Shown here: one piece after another, positions 30,941 to 41,029 of the stretch
How positions within the stretch are numbered: position 1 is the stretch's first letter
Layout of the letters: each line of letters starts with the position of its first letter
Assembly (NCBI GenBank): GCA_027924585.1
Contig: BSBM01000179.1
Location: 15,296,501 to 15,360,500 of the forward strand
From: Larix kaempferi
Lineage: Eukaryota > Streptophyta > Pinopsida > Pinales > Pinaceae
DNA length: 64,000 nucleotides
Reading direction: 5' to 3'
Position numbers and translations under genes: made by a program
Notes under the pieces: generated by a model
Told to the model about the DNA's origin: nothing
Seen by the model: only the letters and a program-made list of their open reading frames with translations
Database searches by the model: none

Positions 30941-32872
30941 TGGGGGGGGGTTGGGTGGCGCTTGGGGAGCCGCGTGCCCTTGGCGATGGGCCTCGTCAAC
31001 CCAGAGCTGCCGAGCTCGCTCCAAGTGTGGGCAAGCATGTGTATAATGTCCATAGACCCCGCAAATAGAACAAGGGTGATTTGTTCGGAGATTGGGGTTT
31101 TTAGCCTGCTTGGGCGGGCGATCAGGGTTTTGATTAGCGGGGGCCGCATTATTGTTGTGAGGGGGATTAGCCGGTTGACCAGCTTGGTCTGCAGGTTGGT
31201 TGTTTCCCCGATTACGGCCCTTGCCGCGGTTCTGTTGGCCCTGGTTGCGTTGGTTATTCTGGTTTTGCTGCGGGTTCTGTTGGGCGTAAACTTGCCCTTG
31301 GGCAGCAGGTGGATTCTGAGGTTGCGCAGGTGCAGGAGCAGGCTGCGGGGGATGATATGCAGGTTGAGGCTGAGTAGGTGCAGCAACTTGAGGGGGTTGC
31401 TGATAGGACTGCGGAGCAGGTTGAGGATGTGCCGCAGGGGCTGCCTGGGGCGGATAATAAGCTGGTGGGGCTTGTGAAGGCGCAGGAGCTGGGGCAGTCT
31501 GCTGATGGTAGTAAGGCTGAGGGGCGACTGGAGGAGCATAAGCAGGAGTCGCATACCCGAAGCACTGAGGTGGACATGAAGGTCCATGGGAATGGTGATG
31601 TGTCATGGGAGCATATGAGTTGGTTGCTCCCGACTGGGAGGTAGCCCTCGACAGGTCGGGGCCAAGGGTAGGACGTGCTATAGAAAATGGTTGGGGATGC
31701 GAAGAAACACGGCCAATGATACCATCTGCAGCGTGGGATGCCCCCGGCGCATCATGATGGGAGGACTCGCCGCGAGGGGCGTCAGGTATAATGGTATAAA
31801 GGTAACCCGATTGGGCGTAAATGAGGTCGAACTGTTGTGCCTTAAGGATGGCTTCTTTTTCAGACTGGGGTCTTTCTGAGGCCACATCCTTAGCAATAAC
31901 AGGGAGAAGGGATTTGAGGAACCAATATAGGAAGATACGGTCGTCAAGTTTGATCTTGCATAAGCTACGGCGTCGACGCCACTCATGGATGTGGTCCGTG
32001 ATATGGGTAGCCGTGTTTTGTCTACAAGATAGAAGGATCTCAACGCCCGCGTCATAGCGGACAGGCAACTGGAAGAACTGCAGGAAGGTCGAGGCCAGGG
32101 AAGAAAAGGTGGCATGGGTCCCATGAGGCTGCTCAATATACCACTTGGCTGCAGAGCCAGTGAAGGTGCGCTGTAAGAGATGGAGGCGAATAGAGTCGTC
32201 CACTATGGAGTTAGAGGAACACCATAGGTGGAAAGACATGATGTGGTTTTGTGGGTCCTCACCGGCCTTGCCCTCGAACTTAGGGATGTCCGAGGGTAGT
32301 TTGGTAGGCATATGAGGCCATGTAGGGTCGTGTCGAATGGGATCGTTGGTCAATCTGGCCAAGTCAGGTAGGTTAAGGCTAGCCATGAATGGCAGACTGG
32401 AAGAAGGCTGTGACACAGTAGTGCTATGGACCAAGTTGGGGCCAGTGCCCCCAAGTGGAGGGACAAAATTAAGGGTGGTGCCCCCAAGTGGGGGAACTGA
32501 GGTAGTGGAGGATGGTCCAGCACCACCATGGGTAGTGTGAGCCACTGACGTAGTGGGCATGGGTATTCCCGCTGTGGGTATAGGTACCGTGAGGGGAACA
32601 GTAGATGGTTGCCCCATGGAGGGCATACCAAAAACAGGTGTAGTAACTGGTGTAGTGGTGGATGTGCCACTAATGGTCCCTATGACAAATGGAGTGGAAG
32701 TCGTGCCAGCCATGGGGCTAGTAGGGGCAGTATAAATAGGTTTCTCAGACTCTTCGTCAGAATCAGAGGTAAAGTAAGGTGCGTCACTATCTGGTGACGG
32801 AGACCTACGTCGCTGACGAGTGGAGTCAAGTGACAAGGCTCTAGATCTGTGATGAGTGGTATCAACGGACAA
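30941..32872 (-). CDS. element D gag
   Basis: Minus frame starting MSVDTTHHRSRALSLDSTRQ at 32872, 685 codons in all to a stop at 30815. Residues 1-190 are low complexity (Ser, Thr, Pro, Gly). The retrotransposon gag domain follows: PKFEGKAGEDPQNHIMSF, LHLLQRTFTGSAAKWY, then FLQFFQLPVRYDAG. Next come a long Pro/Gln/Ala tail and a basic RGKGRNRGNN patch, then a canonical knuckle CSICGVYGHYTHAC (31031-31072). Protease is in a different frame; homology changes frame at a run of nine G on the plus strand (30942-30950). There is no stop in the gag domain. The protein would package the element RNA. Confidence 0.82.
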
Positions 32873-34571
32873 TGATCAGAATCTACGACGAGTGGTGTCA
32901 AGAGAACCGTGCTGTGGGGGCTCGCCCCTGAGGCGCCGAGAATGTCTCGGGGACTCAATGGTGACAGATGGTGTCTAGTCTCTGTGGGTTGAGGTGAGTA
33001 TAAAAACAGCTCAAAAATCCTAATGCAACCGAGTGTGCAGGAGGAGAGCTAAAAAACAAGGCACTCAGGCCAACAACCAACTCAAAACACCCACTGCAAC
33101 AGCTGTGCTACAATAGGTGGAGTAACAACAAAGATGGTCAGAATACCAACAAGCAACAGGTTTCCTAAAAAAGAAAAATGGTGGACTCACTAGACCAAAG
33201 GGAGGTAAAGGAGCATGCAAACACCTAACTAAAAGTATTCTGACTTAACTAAACATATCCTCTGCAAGGTGATGAAATCCAAGTCAGACAATATGAGTAG
33301 GAAAGCCAAGTGGCTATGATATCCCCCTACCGGGAGGGATACCGGGTAGTCAATCCTAGAAGAATGGCAACTAAGATACCCCGTTCATGACACGTCCAGA
33401 AAGGTGAATCTGCCGTTTAGTTCGTTGACCGCAATACCCCTATACAGGGATATCCCGCGAACCGCGAAAGGTAGCCCTTCGGTTACTGAATGGAGTGCGG
33501 TATTCCACTCAGGCCTCCAGAACCAGTCTCCCGACTTCAACCCTCCTAAGGGAGAGGCCCTCTGATAAACTGGTCGTGACCGTGCCAAAAAGTACTAGGG
33601 GATTTTGGTTCCCTATTTGGACAACAACTATGTCTCAAGTGAAATAACCAAGGGGTGTTATTGGAAGCCTATCCCCCTGATCCTACCTAACTACAATGAT
33701 TCTTTTGTGTTCCCCAAGTGGGGTTAGAATGTTGGTTTAGTTAGGTACTTTTTAAGGCTCACTTGATTTTATGTGACAGAGTGTGTGCTCGTGAGGTGTT
33801 GAACCCAAAAATAGAAGTGCCACAAGGGAGGGCAACTTCCAATCTATCAATAATGCTGAAATTGATTTTTAACTTGCAAAATTTTCTGAATAAAAAATAC
33901 TGAAATTTTAAAAAGACTCTGTAAAAGGAACATAAATTATGTTGCTGAAAGGCTGTAAGGAAGTGGGCTGCAGGTGGGACAGAGGGCTGTTCAAATGCAG
34001 AAAATATTGCAGCAAGAGGGGCTGGGCTAAAAAAAAGGAAAAGAGCAGAAATCAGACCGTGGGTCTGTGGCGGATCAGAACAGGCCGACCGCGGGTTTGA
34101 GGGAAACAGCGGCGGTCAGGTCGCGGCTATCGGGCCAACAGAGGCAGTCGGGACGCAGGAAACAGGGGAAAAGACACAGTCGGGTCGTGGCTATCGGGCC
34201 AACAGTGGCAGTCGGGACGCAGGAAAAATGGAAAAAGACACAGTCGGGTCGCGGCAAAAAGGCTAACAGGCGCAGTTGGGACGCCCGAAAGAGGCAAAAA
34301 GCCGCAGTCGGGACGCGTGAAAAAAGGCCGACAGGCGCAGTCAGATCGCGGCAAACAGGCTGATTAGCCACGGTCGGATCGCAGGTAACAGACTTGAATC
34401 CGCCGGCGGAGCGTCGGAAGCAGTCTGAGAGCCACGGTCGGATCGCGGGTAAAGGCCTGAAAGGCGCGGTCGGGACACGACTGCAGAGGGAAAAAACGCG
34501 GTATGCGGCGGCCGAAAGGGACAGCCGAAAAGAAAAAATTTAAAAAACGGAAACCAGAAATTCGAAAACTA
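32873..34571 (-). other. element D leader (5' untranslated region)
   Basis: About 1.7 kb between PBS and gag with no gene-like frame. Frames such as 34067-34363 (plus) and 34075-34371 (minus) are produced by the 32-bp repeat. The 33290-33600 part has short palindromic phrases (TACCGGGAGGGATACCGGGTAG). An upstream reading into gag is blocked by stops near 32875-32880 (GATCAGAATC region), so the ATG at 32870-32872 is the likely start. Confidence 0.7.
34048..34480 (-). repeat. 32-bp GC-rich minisatellite in the leader of element D
   Basis: Anchors CGGTCAGG 34113, GCAGTCGGGACG 34144, CAGTCGGGTCG 34177, GCAGTCGGGACG 34208, CAGTCGGGTCG 34240, GCAGTTGGGACG 34272, then 34304, 34337 and 34369. The spacing is 32-33 bp throughout, with a 64-bp higher-order unit over the first five. 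It contrasts with the AT-rich surroundings. It gives spurious frames on both strands. Confidence 0.85.
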
Positions 34572-34583
34572 GGGGAGTCGCCA
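34572..34583 (-). other. element D primer-binding site
   Basis: The minus strand after the LTR end reads GTTT, then TGGCGACTCCCC. Position and TGG start fit a PBS, but it is not the tRNA-Met site used by the other elements. I have not assigned the tRNA. Confidence 0.6.
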
Positions 34584-34587
34584 AAAC

Positions 34588-35312
34588 TGTAGCTAGGGTT
34601 TTACCCCTAGCTTGTGCCAATGAGCACCTACTAAGGAGAATGGACTCCTTAGTAGCAGTTCAATAATGATTAAATGATTAAGCTAAAACAACAATTAACA
34701 AACTACTTTAAGCATTGCATGAGACATAAATGAAAGATGTAAAAAATGGTTTTATATTAATGTTACCTTGAGTGTCAAGGTTGATGAAGCCCTTTGCAGT
34801 GTCCAAGAGGATGCTCCAAGCTTCAGAATGCTCCTTTCTCCTTCTCCAATGTTGGGGATGGGCCAAAGGTGGCTCTCAAGGTGAAAATAGTTCAAAGGTG
34901 AACTAGGGTTTCGAGAGAGATTTTGGCAGAGTAAGGGTGCTTGTGATTGTGGATATGGAATAAGGGATCTCCATCACCTATTTATAGCTTTTTGGTGGTG
35001 GAGTGTTGACCCATGGTTTTAGGAAACACATGGTTTTGGGCAGCTGTATAGGGTTTTTTCCTCCTTTTCCTCATTATTTTATATTTTTTATTCCCTTTTT
35101 AGGGGATTTTTGCTATTTTTGGAGGAAAAGGGGGTTTTTTGGCCTTTTTTAGGCTATTTTGATGGTTTTATGGCCTTTTGGAGGCATTTTAGGCCTTTTG
35201 GAGGCTTTTTAATGGGATTTTTGGGGTTTTTAATGGAAATATGGTAGGAAAATGGACAAATGAGCCATATAATGTGGTAAATGAGCTAGTGAGCACTTTT
35301 TGGGTGTTAACA
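34588..35312 (-). repeat. element D 5' LTR
   Basis: 725 bp, nearly identical to 24293-25018 (differences near 34628, 35008 and 35086, plus one T in the run near 35139). The minus-strand TATA box is at about 34977-34987. ACAGG follows at 35313-35317. Confidence 0.95.
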
Positions 35313-35761
35313 ACAGGGTTCCAGGGGGGACCATCCCCCTTGGCTGGGGGGTTCGGGGGCAGCGCCCCCGAAGAAAATTTTTGGGGCTGTTTTCGCCAGC
35401 TGTTTTGCGGGCCCATGGTTTTGGGTATCCCGTGGTATTTTTCCATTGTATTTCCCCTATAAAAGAAAGACATTGTAATACGGCTAGCGTTGTTGATGTA
35501 TTAGGTTTTATGCATTGTAAAGATCTTTGAGATCAGGAGAGAGACTGTAAAATAGAGAAGAGGAAGTGCAGCGGTTGTGCTGCAGGTTGTATCCCTTCGA
35601 CTTGCTGGACAGTAATAATAATAAGGACTGGAAAATTTAGTGTGGACGTAGCCCAAGTTGGGTGAACCACAATATATTTGTGTCTCTCTTGTAATGTGTA
35701 TGTGTGATTATATTTGCATTTCTGTTTATTGTTATTGCTCTGCGATCCTGTTTTTCTAACA
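35313..35761 (+). repeat. copia-2 5' LTR, inner fragment
   Basis: Continues the LTR from its outer fragment and matches 39934-40410. It carries the TATA box CTATAAAAG near 35458, U5 and the end TTCTAACA. It lacks an about 40-bp GC-rich segment present near 39971-40005 in the 3' LTR. Confidence 0.93.
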
Positions 35762-35763
35762 AT

Positions 35764-35775
35764 TGGTATCAGAGC
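35764..35775 (+). other. copia-2 primer-binding site (initiator tRNA-Met)
   Basis: TGGTATCAGAGC, two bases after the LTR end. Confidence 0.95.
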
Positions 35776-35827
35776 CAAAGGTCTATTTGGCAGTTAAACT
35801 CGCAGGAAGCTACGGTTTCTGGTTCGA

Positions 35828-36697
35828 GTGGGAGCAATGGCAGAAGAAGGAAAGTTTAAGGTCGAGAAGTTTAACGGCCAAAACTTCGGGTTATGGAAGA
35901 TGCAAATGGAGGACTATCTGTACCAGAAGGATCTATTCTTACCGTTGGGAGGAAAAGCAAAGCAGCCGACGACTATGAAGGACGAAGAATGGGTGGTTCT
36001 TGACAGAAAGGCTCTGGGAACAATACGGTTGAGCCTGGCTTCGTTGGTGGCTTTCAATATCTCAAAAGAAACGACAACAGAGGGTTTGATGAAAGCATTG
36101 GGTAAGCTGTATGAAAAACCCTCGGCTTCCAACAAGGTATTTCTAATGAAGCGTTTATTTAATATGAAGATGTCTGAAGGTGGATCTGTTACTGATCATT
36201 TAAATGAGTTTAATACGGTTACAAATCAACTAAGTTCTGTAAGTGTGAACTTTGATGATGAGGTTAGGGCTCTTCTAATCTTGTGTTCATTGCCAGAAAG
36301 CTGGAATAGCTTGGTCATGGCTGTAAGTAACTCTGTCTCTGGTTCAAACACCTTGAAATTTGATGATGTTATTGGTGTTATTCTTAGCGAGGAAATGTGA
36401 AGAAAAAGCACAGGTGAGACATCAGGTAATGCGTTGACCATGGAGAGCAGAGGAAGACAAAAGGAGAGAGGAAAGAGCCAAGGTAATCGTGGAAAGTCTA
36501 AAACGGGCAGATCTAAGTCCAGACTGGGAAAGATAGAGTGCTGGAATTGTGGAAAGAAAGGACATCTGAAGAAAGACTGCAAATCTCTAAAGAAGAAAGG
36601 AGATGCACAGAAGGAAACTACCCAGGAAGCAAATGTAGTAGGTGATGTGTTACAAGATGCTTTGATTCTTGCATTAGATAATACTAGTATTGAGTAG
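35828..36697 (+). pseudogene. copia-2 gag with CCHC zinc knuckle
   Basis: Starts at the inner ATG of MGAMAEEGKFKVEKFNGQNF. It is a copia gag (UBN2-like): FNGQNFGLWKMQMEDYLYQK, LMKALGKLYEKPSASNKVFL, HLNEFNTVTNQLSS and LILCSLPESWNSLVMA. A TGA at 36398-36400 (CGA-type) interrupts it; the same frame continues with a basic stretch and the knuckle CWNCGKKGHLKKDC (36539-36580). It ends at 36697, where the frame changes into protease. Confidence 0.9.
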
Positions 36698-36996
36698 TAG
36701 ATTCAGGAGCTTCATGTCATGCTACACCCCATAGGAAATACTTTCATGAGTATGTTCCTGGCGATTTTGGACATGTTTTATTGGGTGATGATGAGCCATG
36801 TAAAATTGTTGGAATGGGTAAGGTATGGATAAAAGTTAAGAATGGAACTGATTGGTTGTTGAAAGATGTTAGGCATATTCCTGCTATGAAAAGAAATCTG
36901 ATCTCAACAGGGCAGTTGGGAGATGGCGGCTGTCTATCTACGTTCGAAGAAAAGTGGTGGAAGATCACTAAAGGATCAATGGTGATAGCAAAATGA
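36697..36996 (+). pseudogene. copia-2 protease
   Basis: In another frame from gag, beginning with VDSGASCHATPHRKYF (D-S-G at 36700-36708), followed by HVLLGDDEPCKIVGMGKV and DVRHIPAMKRNLISTGQL, the usual copia protease tail. A frameshift of a few bases near 36690-36697 and a TGA at 36994-36996 make it a pseudogene. Confidence 0.87.
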
Positions 36997-38115
36997 GACA
37001 GAGTAGGTACGTTGTATTTATGTCCTCATAATACTGACCATTTTATCTCTTTAGCTTCCACAGGAACATATACAACATTGTGGCATCATAGGCTTGGCCA
37101 CATGAGTGAGAAGGGGATGCAGATTCTCCACTCAAGGAAGTTGCTACCGGATTTGAAGCAGGAAAGTTTGGAATTCTGTGAAAACTGTGTTTATGGAAAA
37201 CAGAAGAGAGTCAGATTTCTCAGGGTTGGGAAACAGAAGAAGAATGAAAAATTAGAGCTTGTGCATACAGATGTATGGGGACCGGCTCAGGTACAATCTC
37301 TTGGTGGCTCTCATTATTATGTTACATTTATTGATGATGCAACTAGAAAAACTTGGGTTTATTGCATTAGACAGAAATATGATGTGTTTGCTAATTTTAA
37401 GAAGTGGAAAGCTTTGGTTGAGAATGAGACAGGAAAAAGATTGAAGTGTATCAGATCTGATAATGGAGGTGAGTACTGTGGCAAGGACTTTGATAGTTAC
37501 TGTTCATACCATGGGATTCGTAGAGAGAAGACAGTCCCAGGAACACCACAGGAAAATGGTGTGTCAGAAAGGATGAACAGAACGATGATGGAGCGTGCAA
37601 GGTGTATGAGACTGCATGCAGGGTTGCCCTTACAGTTTTGGGCAGATGCTGTAAATACTGCTGTTTATTTAATAAATAGAGGTCCTTCAAGTGCTTTGGA
37701 TGGTGGTATTCCAGAGGAAGCATGGACAGATAAAAAGGTAAACTACTCATTTCTGAGAACGTTTGGTTGTGAAGCATTTGTCCATATTGATAAAGAAAAT
37801 AGAACAAAGCTTGAAGCTAAATCCAAGAAATGTACCTTTATTGGATATGGGGTTGATGAATTTGATTATCGTTTATGGGATTATGAAAATAACAAAATCA
37901 TCAGGAGCAGAGATGTGATATTCAATGAAAAGGTCATGTATAAAGATCTGTTGCAGGGAAAGAAACAGGAAAAGGAAAGCACAGAGTACATAGTGCTTGA
38001 TGAAGTTAAAGAAAATGAAGTTTCGAAGGTGCCAGAAAATCAAGAGCAGCAGCAAGTACCTGAAACTCCTGCAACTGTAAGAAGATCTACCAAGTTAAGT
38101 AGACTCCCTGAATGA
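36997..38115 (+). pseudogene. copia-2 integrase
   Basis: GAG pre-integrase LWHHRLGHMSEKGMQIL and FCENCVYGKQKRV supply the H-H-C-C zinc site. The core has LVHTDVWGPAQV (first Asp), CIRSDNGGEYCGKDF (second Asp) and GTPQENGVSERMNRTMMERARCM (Glu). C-terminal copia motifs FLRTFGCEAFVHI and KKCTFIGYGVDEFDYRLWD follow. The frame is open for 367 codons and ends with TGA at 38113-38115 in a PE*YSPS context, consistent with CGA to TGA. The catalytic triad is intact. Confidence 0.92.
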
Positions 38116-39711
38116 TACTCTCCTTCAATGTATTATTTATTGATGACTGATTCTGGTGAACTAGAATGTTATGAAGAAGTAATGCAGGTGGAAACTAGAA
38201 AGAAGTGGGAGCAAGGCATGAATGAGGAGATGGACTCATTGGTAGGAAACCAGACTTGGGATTTGGTTAAGTTGCCTGCTGGTAAAAGAGCATTGCAAAA
38301 CAAATGGATTTACAGGTTGAAGGAAGAAGAAGGAGGTAAGAAGCGGTACAAGGCCAGACTTGTTGTAAAGGGGTTTGAACAGAAGAAAGGTATAGATTTT
38401 TATGAAATATTTTCTCCTGTTGTAAAGATGACTTCAATTAGGACTATCTTAAGTCCAGTGGCGGTAGAAGATTTGCATCTTGAACAATTAGATGTAAAAA
38501 CAGCTTTCCTCCATGGGGATTTGGAGGAAGAAATATATATGCAGCAGCCACAAGGGTATGAGGTCAAAGGTAAGGAGGATCTGGTATGCAGGTTGAAAAA
38601 GAGCTTGTATGGCTTGAAGCAAGCTCCAAGGTAGTGGTATCTAAAGTTTGACAGGTTTATGACAGAACAAGGTTATAGTAGATGTCATTCTGATCACTGT
38701 GTTTATTTCAAGAAGCTAGACAATGGAAGATATATTATCTTGTTATTGTATGTGGATGACATGCTTGTTGCAGGGTCTGACACGCAGGATATAAATGTAC
38801 TCAAAAGGAAGCTAGCTAATTCATTTGCGATGAAGGATTTGGGTGCTGCAAAGCAAATCCTTGGTATGAGAATAATGAGAGACAGGAAAAATCGCAAATT
38901 GACATTGTCTCAAAGTGAGTACATACAAAAGGTGTTGGAGAGGTTCAGAATGTAGAATGAAAAACCTGTAAGTACACCTTTGGCTAGCCATTTCAGTCTA
39001 AGTAAGGAAATGTGTCCCAAGACACAAGAAGAGACAGATTACATGTCCAAGGTTCCCTATCAATCAGCAGTTGGCAGCTTGATGTATGCCATGGTGTGCA
39101 CAAGACCAGATATTGCACATGCAGTGGGAGTTGTGAGCAGATATATGAACAATCCAGGTAAAGAACATTGGAAGGCAGTACAGTGGATTCTCAGGTATTT
39201 GAGAGGTACTACCACTGAGGCATTATGTTTTGGAGGTTCAGACATTGTTCTACAGGGATATGTTGATGCACATATGGCAGGTGACAAGGATAGCAGGAGG
39301 AGTACCACAGGGTATGTGTTTACTGTAGGTGGAACAGCAGTAAGCTGGATTTCGAAACTACAGAAGGTTGTTTCACTTTCAACAACAGAAGCAGAGTATG
39401 TTTCCATTACAGAGGCTAGTAAAGAGATGATTTGGTTGCAGAGGTTTATGGAGGAAGTGGGTAAGAAGCAGAAGGATAGCAGATTGTATAATGACAGCCA
39501 GAGTGCCATTCACCTTGCAAAGAACTCAGCATTCCATTCCAGGACTAAACATATACAGCTCAAGTACCATTTCAGATGCTCTGTTCTGGAAGATGAACTG
39601 TTAAAGTTGGAAAAGATACATACTAGCCAGAATCCTGCAGACATGTTCACAAAGGTAGTGACCAGAGAGAAACTGAGTTCGTGCTCGGTTTCAGTTGGCC
39701 TTCTAGCATGA
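38116..39711 (+). pseudogene. copia-2 reverse transcriptase and RNase H
   Basis: Same frame: [31 protein letters not shown]-like block, [37 protein letters not shown], then [15 protein letters not shown] and the catalytic LLYVDDMLVAGS (YVDD 38749-38760). RNase H: GYVDAHMAGDKDSRRSTTG, VSLSTTEAEYVSITEASKEM and LYNDSQSAIHLAKN, ending TKHIQLKYHF and a stop at 39709-39711. TAG stops at 38632-38634 and 38953-38955 fit CAG to TAG. One normal Asp-rich motif reads DAHMAGD instead of DSDWAGD. Confidence 0.92.
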
Positions 39712-39796
39712 AGGTGAAGAGGAGAAATTTGCCAAGTCCAAGTCCAGCAAGTGCAGCAGCGGTGGAGTTGTTGTGATCAGTCTCCAAGTGGGAGAT

Positions 39797-40410
39797 TGTT
39801 GGTTGTGGAGCCAGATCTTCTAATCTCATAGATGATATTGTATCAGCCATGTTTGTACCCCAGTTCTATATGATATGTAGGTGGATTGTACACTGACCCC
39901 AACGGGGGGGTGTGGGGGGGCATCGCCCCCCCACGGGGTTCCAGGGGGGACCATCCCCCTTGGCTGGGGGGTCCGGGGGCCAGCGGTCCCCTGGCGGGGG
40001 TTCGGGGGCAACGCTCCTGAAGAAAATTTTTGGGGCTGTTTTCGCCAGCTGTTTTGCGGGCCCATGGTTTTGGGTATCCCGTGGTATTTTCCCATTGTAA
40101 TTCCCCTATAAAAGAAAGACATTGTAATACGGCTAGCGTTGTTGATGTATTAGGTTTTATGCATTGTAAAGATCTTTGAGATCAGGAGAGAGACTGTAAA
40201 ACAGAGAAGACGAAGTGCAGCGGTTGTGCTGCAGGTTGTATCCCTTCGACTTGCTGGACGGTAATAATAATAAGGACGGGCAAATTCAGTGTGGACGTAG
40301 CCCAAGTTGGGTGAACCACGACATATCTGTGTCTCTCTTGTAATGTGTATGTGTGATTATATTTGCATTTCTGTTTATTGTTATTGCTCTGCGATCCTGT
40401 TTTTCTAACA
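39797..40410 (+). repeat. copia-2 3' LTR
   Basis: 614 bp, TGTTGGTTG...TTCTAACA, preceded by a purine-rich AAGTGGGAGAT. It contains GC-rich hairpins (39911-39935 and 39940-40010) and a TATA box near 40104. CACCT follows at 40411-40415. Confidence 0.95.
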
Positions 40411-41000
40411 CACCTCACATATGTACTTCCGCAATCAATGGATACTTGCATACATATCCAAAAATCTACACTCAGAAGAAAAACTCTGCACTCAGCAAGG
40501 ACAAGACAGTCTTACTCTGCAATTCAAAACATAGCTTCCCCTCATCGAATCTCTTGTGTGCATACAACAAAACCACAAGGTAAATTTTCTCATCAGAAAA
40601 ATTGTGAGCCTTTGCTCAAATTTGATGGCTTATAAAAGATGCCTAGGTCTTTTGGTGGTCAGTTTTTAATAAATGAGCCATAAGCTCCAGTTCCATATTC
40701 CAGGGAACTTGACCACAATTTAAGGGAGTTGTCCCAGAACAACATCTAGTTATTGAGTTCGTGATGTTGCCGCTTTTCCATTTCCTTCTACCCTAGATTC
40801 CATTCCTCCTAGTGGGTCAGTAAACACTCTTTCTACAGTCTCTTTCGATGAGTATCTCTAATTTTAATTTATTACATAATAATATTATTCATTTACAGTC
40901 ATCCTTGACACTTGGTCAAATATAAAACTTTACAATAAAAGTTAAGGTAATGTTTTTCCACAAACATAAAATGTCTAAAGTATTGGGTATGTTACAAACA
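40411..41000 (-). repeat. gypsy C 3' LTR, right part
   Basis: On the minus strand the LTR starts TGTTTGTAACATACCC at 41000, directly after a purine tract (TTAAGTGGGGG, 41001-41011). It runs left to the copia-2 insertion. The first 47 bases (40411-40457) hold the second copy of a 42-bp tandem repeat that begins left of copia-2. Confidence 0.7.
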
Positions 41001-41029
41001 CCCCCACTTAAGCTCAAAATCGACCTCGA

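Larger units (their letters stand above)
24293..35312 (-). mobile_element. element D: young non-autonomous TAT/Ogre-like Ty3/gypsy retrotransposon
   Basis: Two LTRs of 726 and 725 bp that differ by three substitutions and one T-run indel by eye, and a perfect duplication ACAGG (24288-24292, 35313-35317). On the minus strand: 5' LTR (34588-35312), PBS, a 1.7-kb leader with a 32-bp minisatellite, gag, protease, a long proline-rich region with two more zinc knuckles, a duplicated pre-RT segment, then directly an RNase H of the second (aRNH) type and 2.7 kb of repeat-rich non-coding DNA. Reverse transcriptase and integrase are absent. It lies inside the copia-2 5' LTR. An aRNH points to the TAT/Ogre/Retand lineage. 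Confidence 0.92.
24152..40410 (+). mobile_element. copia-2, complete Ty1/copia element split by nested element D
   Basis: Outer ends TGTTGGTTG...TTCTAACA and a perfect 5-bp duplication CACCT (24147-24151 and 40411-40415). The 5' LTR is interrupted at 24292 by element D and resumes at 35313. Inside are a tRNA-Met PBS, gag, protease, integrase, RT and RNase H in copia order on the plus strand. Stops lie at 36398, 36994, 38113, 38632 and 38953, with a frameshift near 36695. LTR divergence is about 4% by eye plus an indel of about 40 bp. Without D the element is about 5.2 kb. Confidence 0.95.

Noticed and set aside
30815-31644. Plus-strand and third-frame open frames over gag of element D
   Set aside because: Shadow frames of a Pro/Gln/Ala-rich coding region with biased composition.
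34067-34371. Overlapping open frames on both strands, rich in Arg/Gly/Ala
   Set aside because: Produced by the 32-bp repeat, whose unit lacks stops in several frames; no domain.
40423-40457. 35-bp match to 24117-24151 taken as a long target duplication of copia-2
   Set aside because: The 5-bp CACCT duplication fits exactly at both ends; the longer match is a pre-existing 42-bp tandem repeat.
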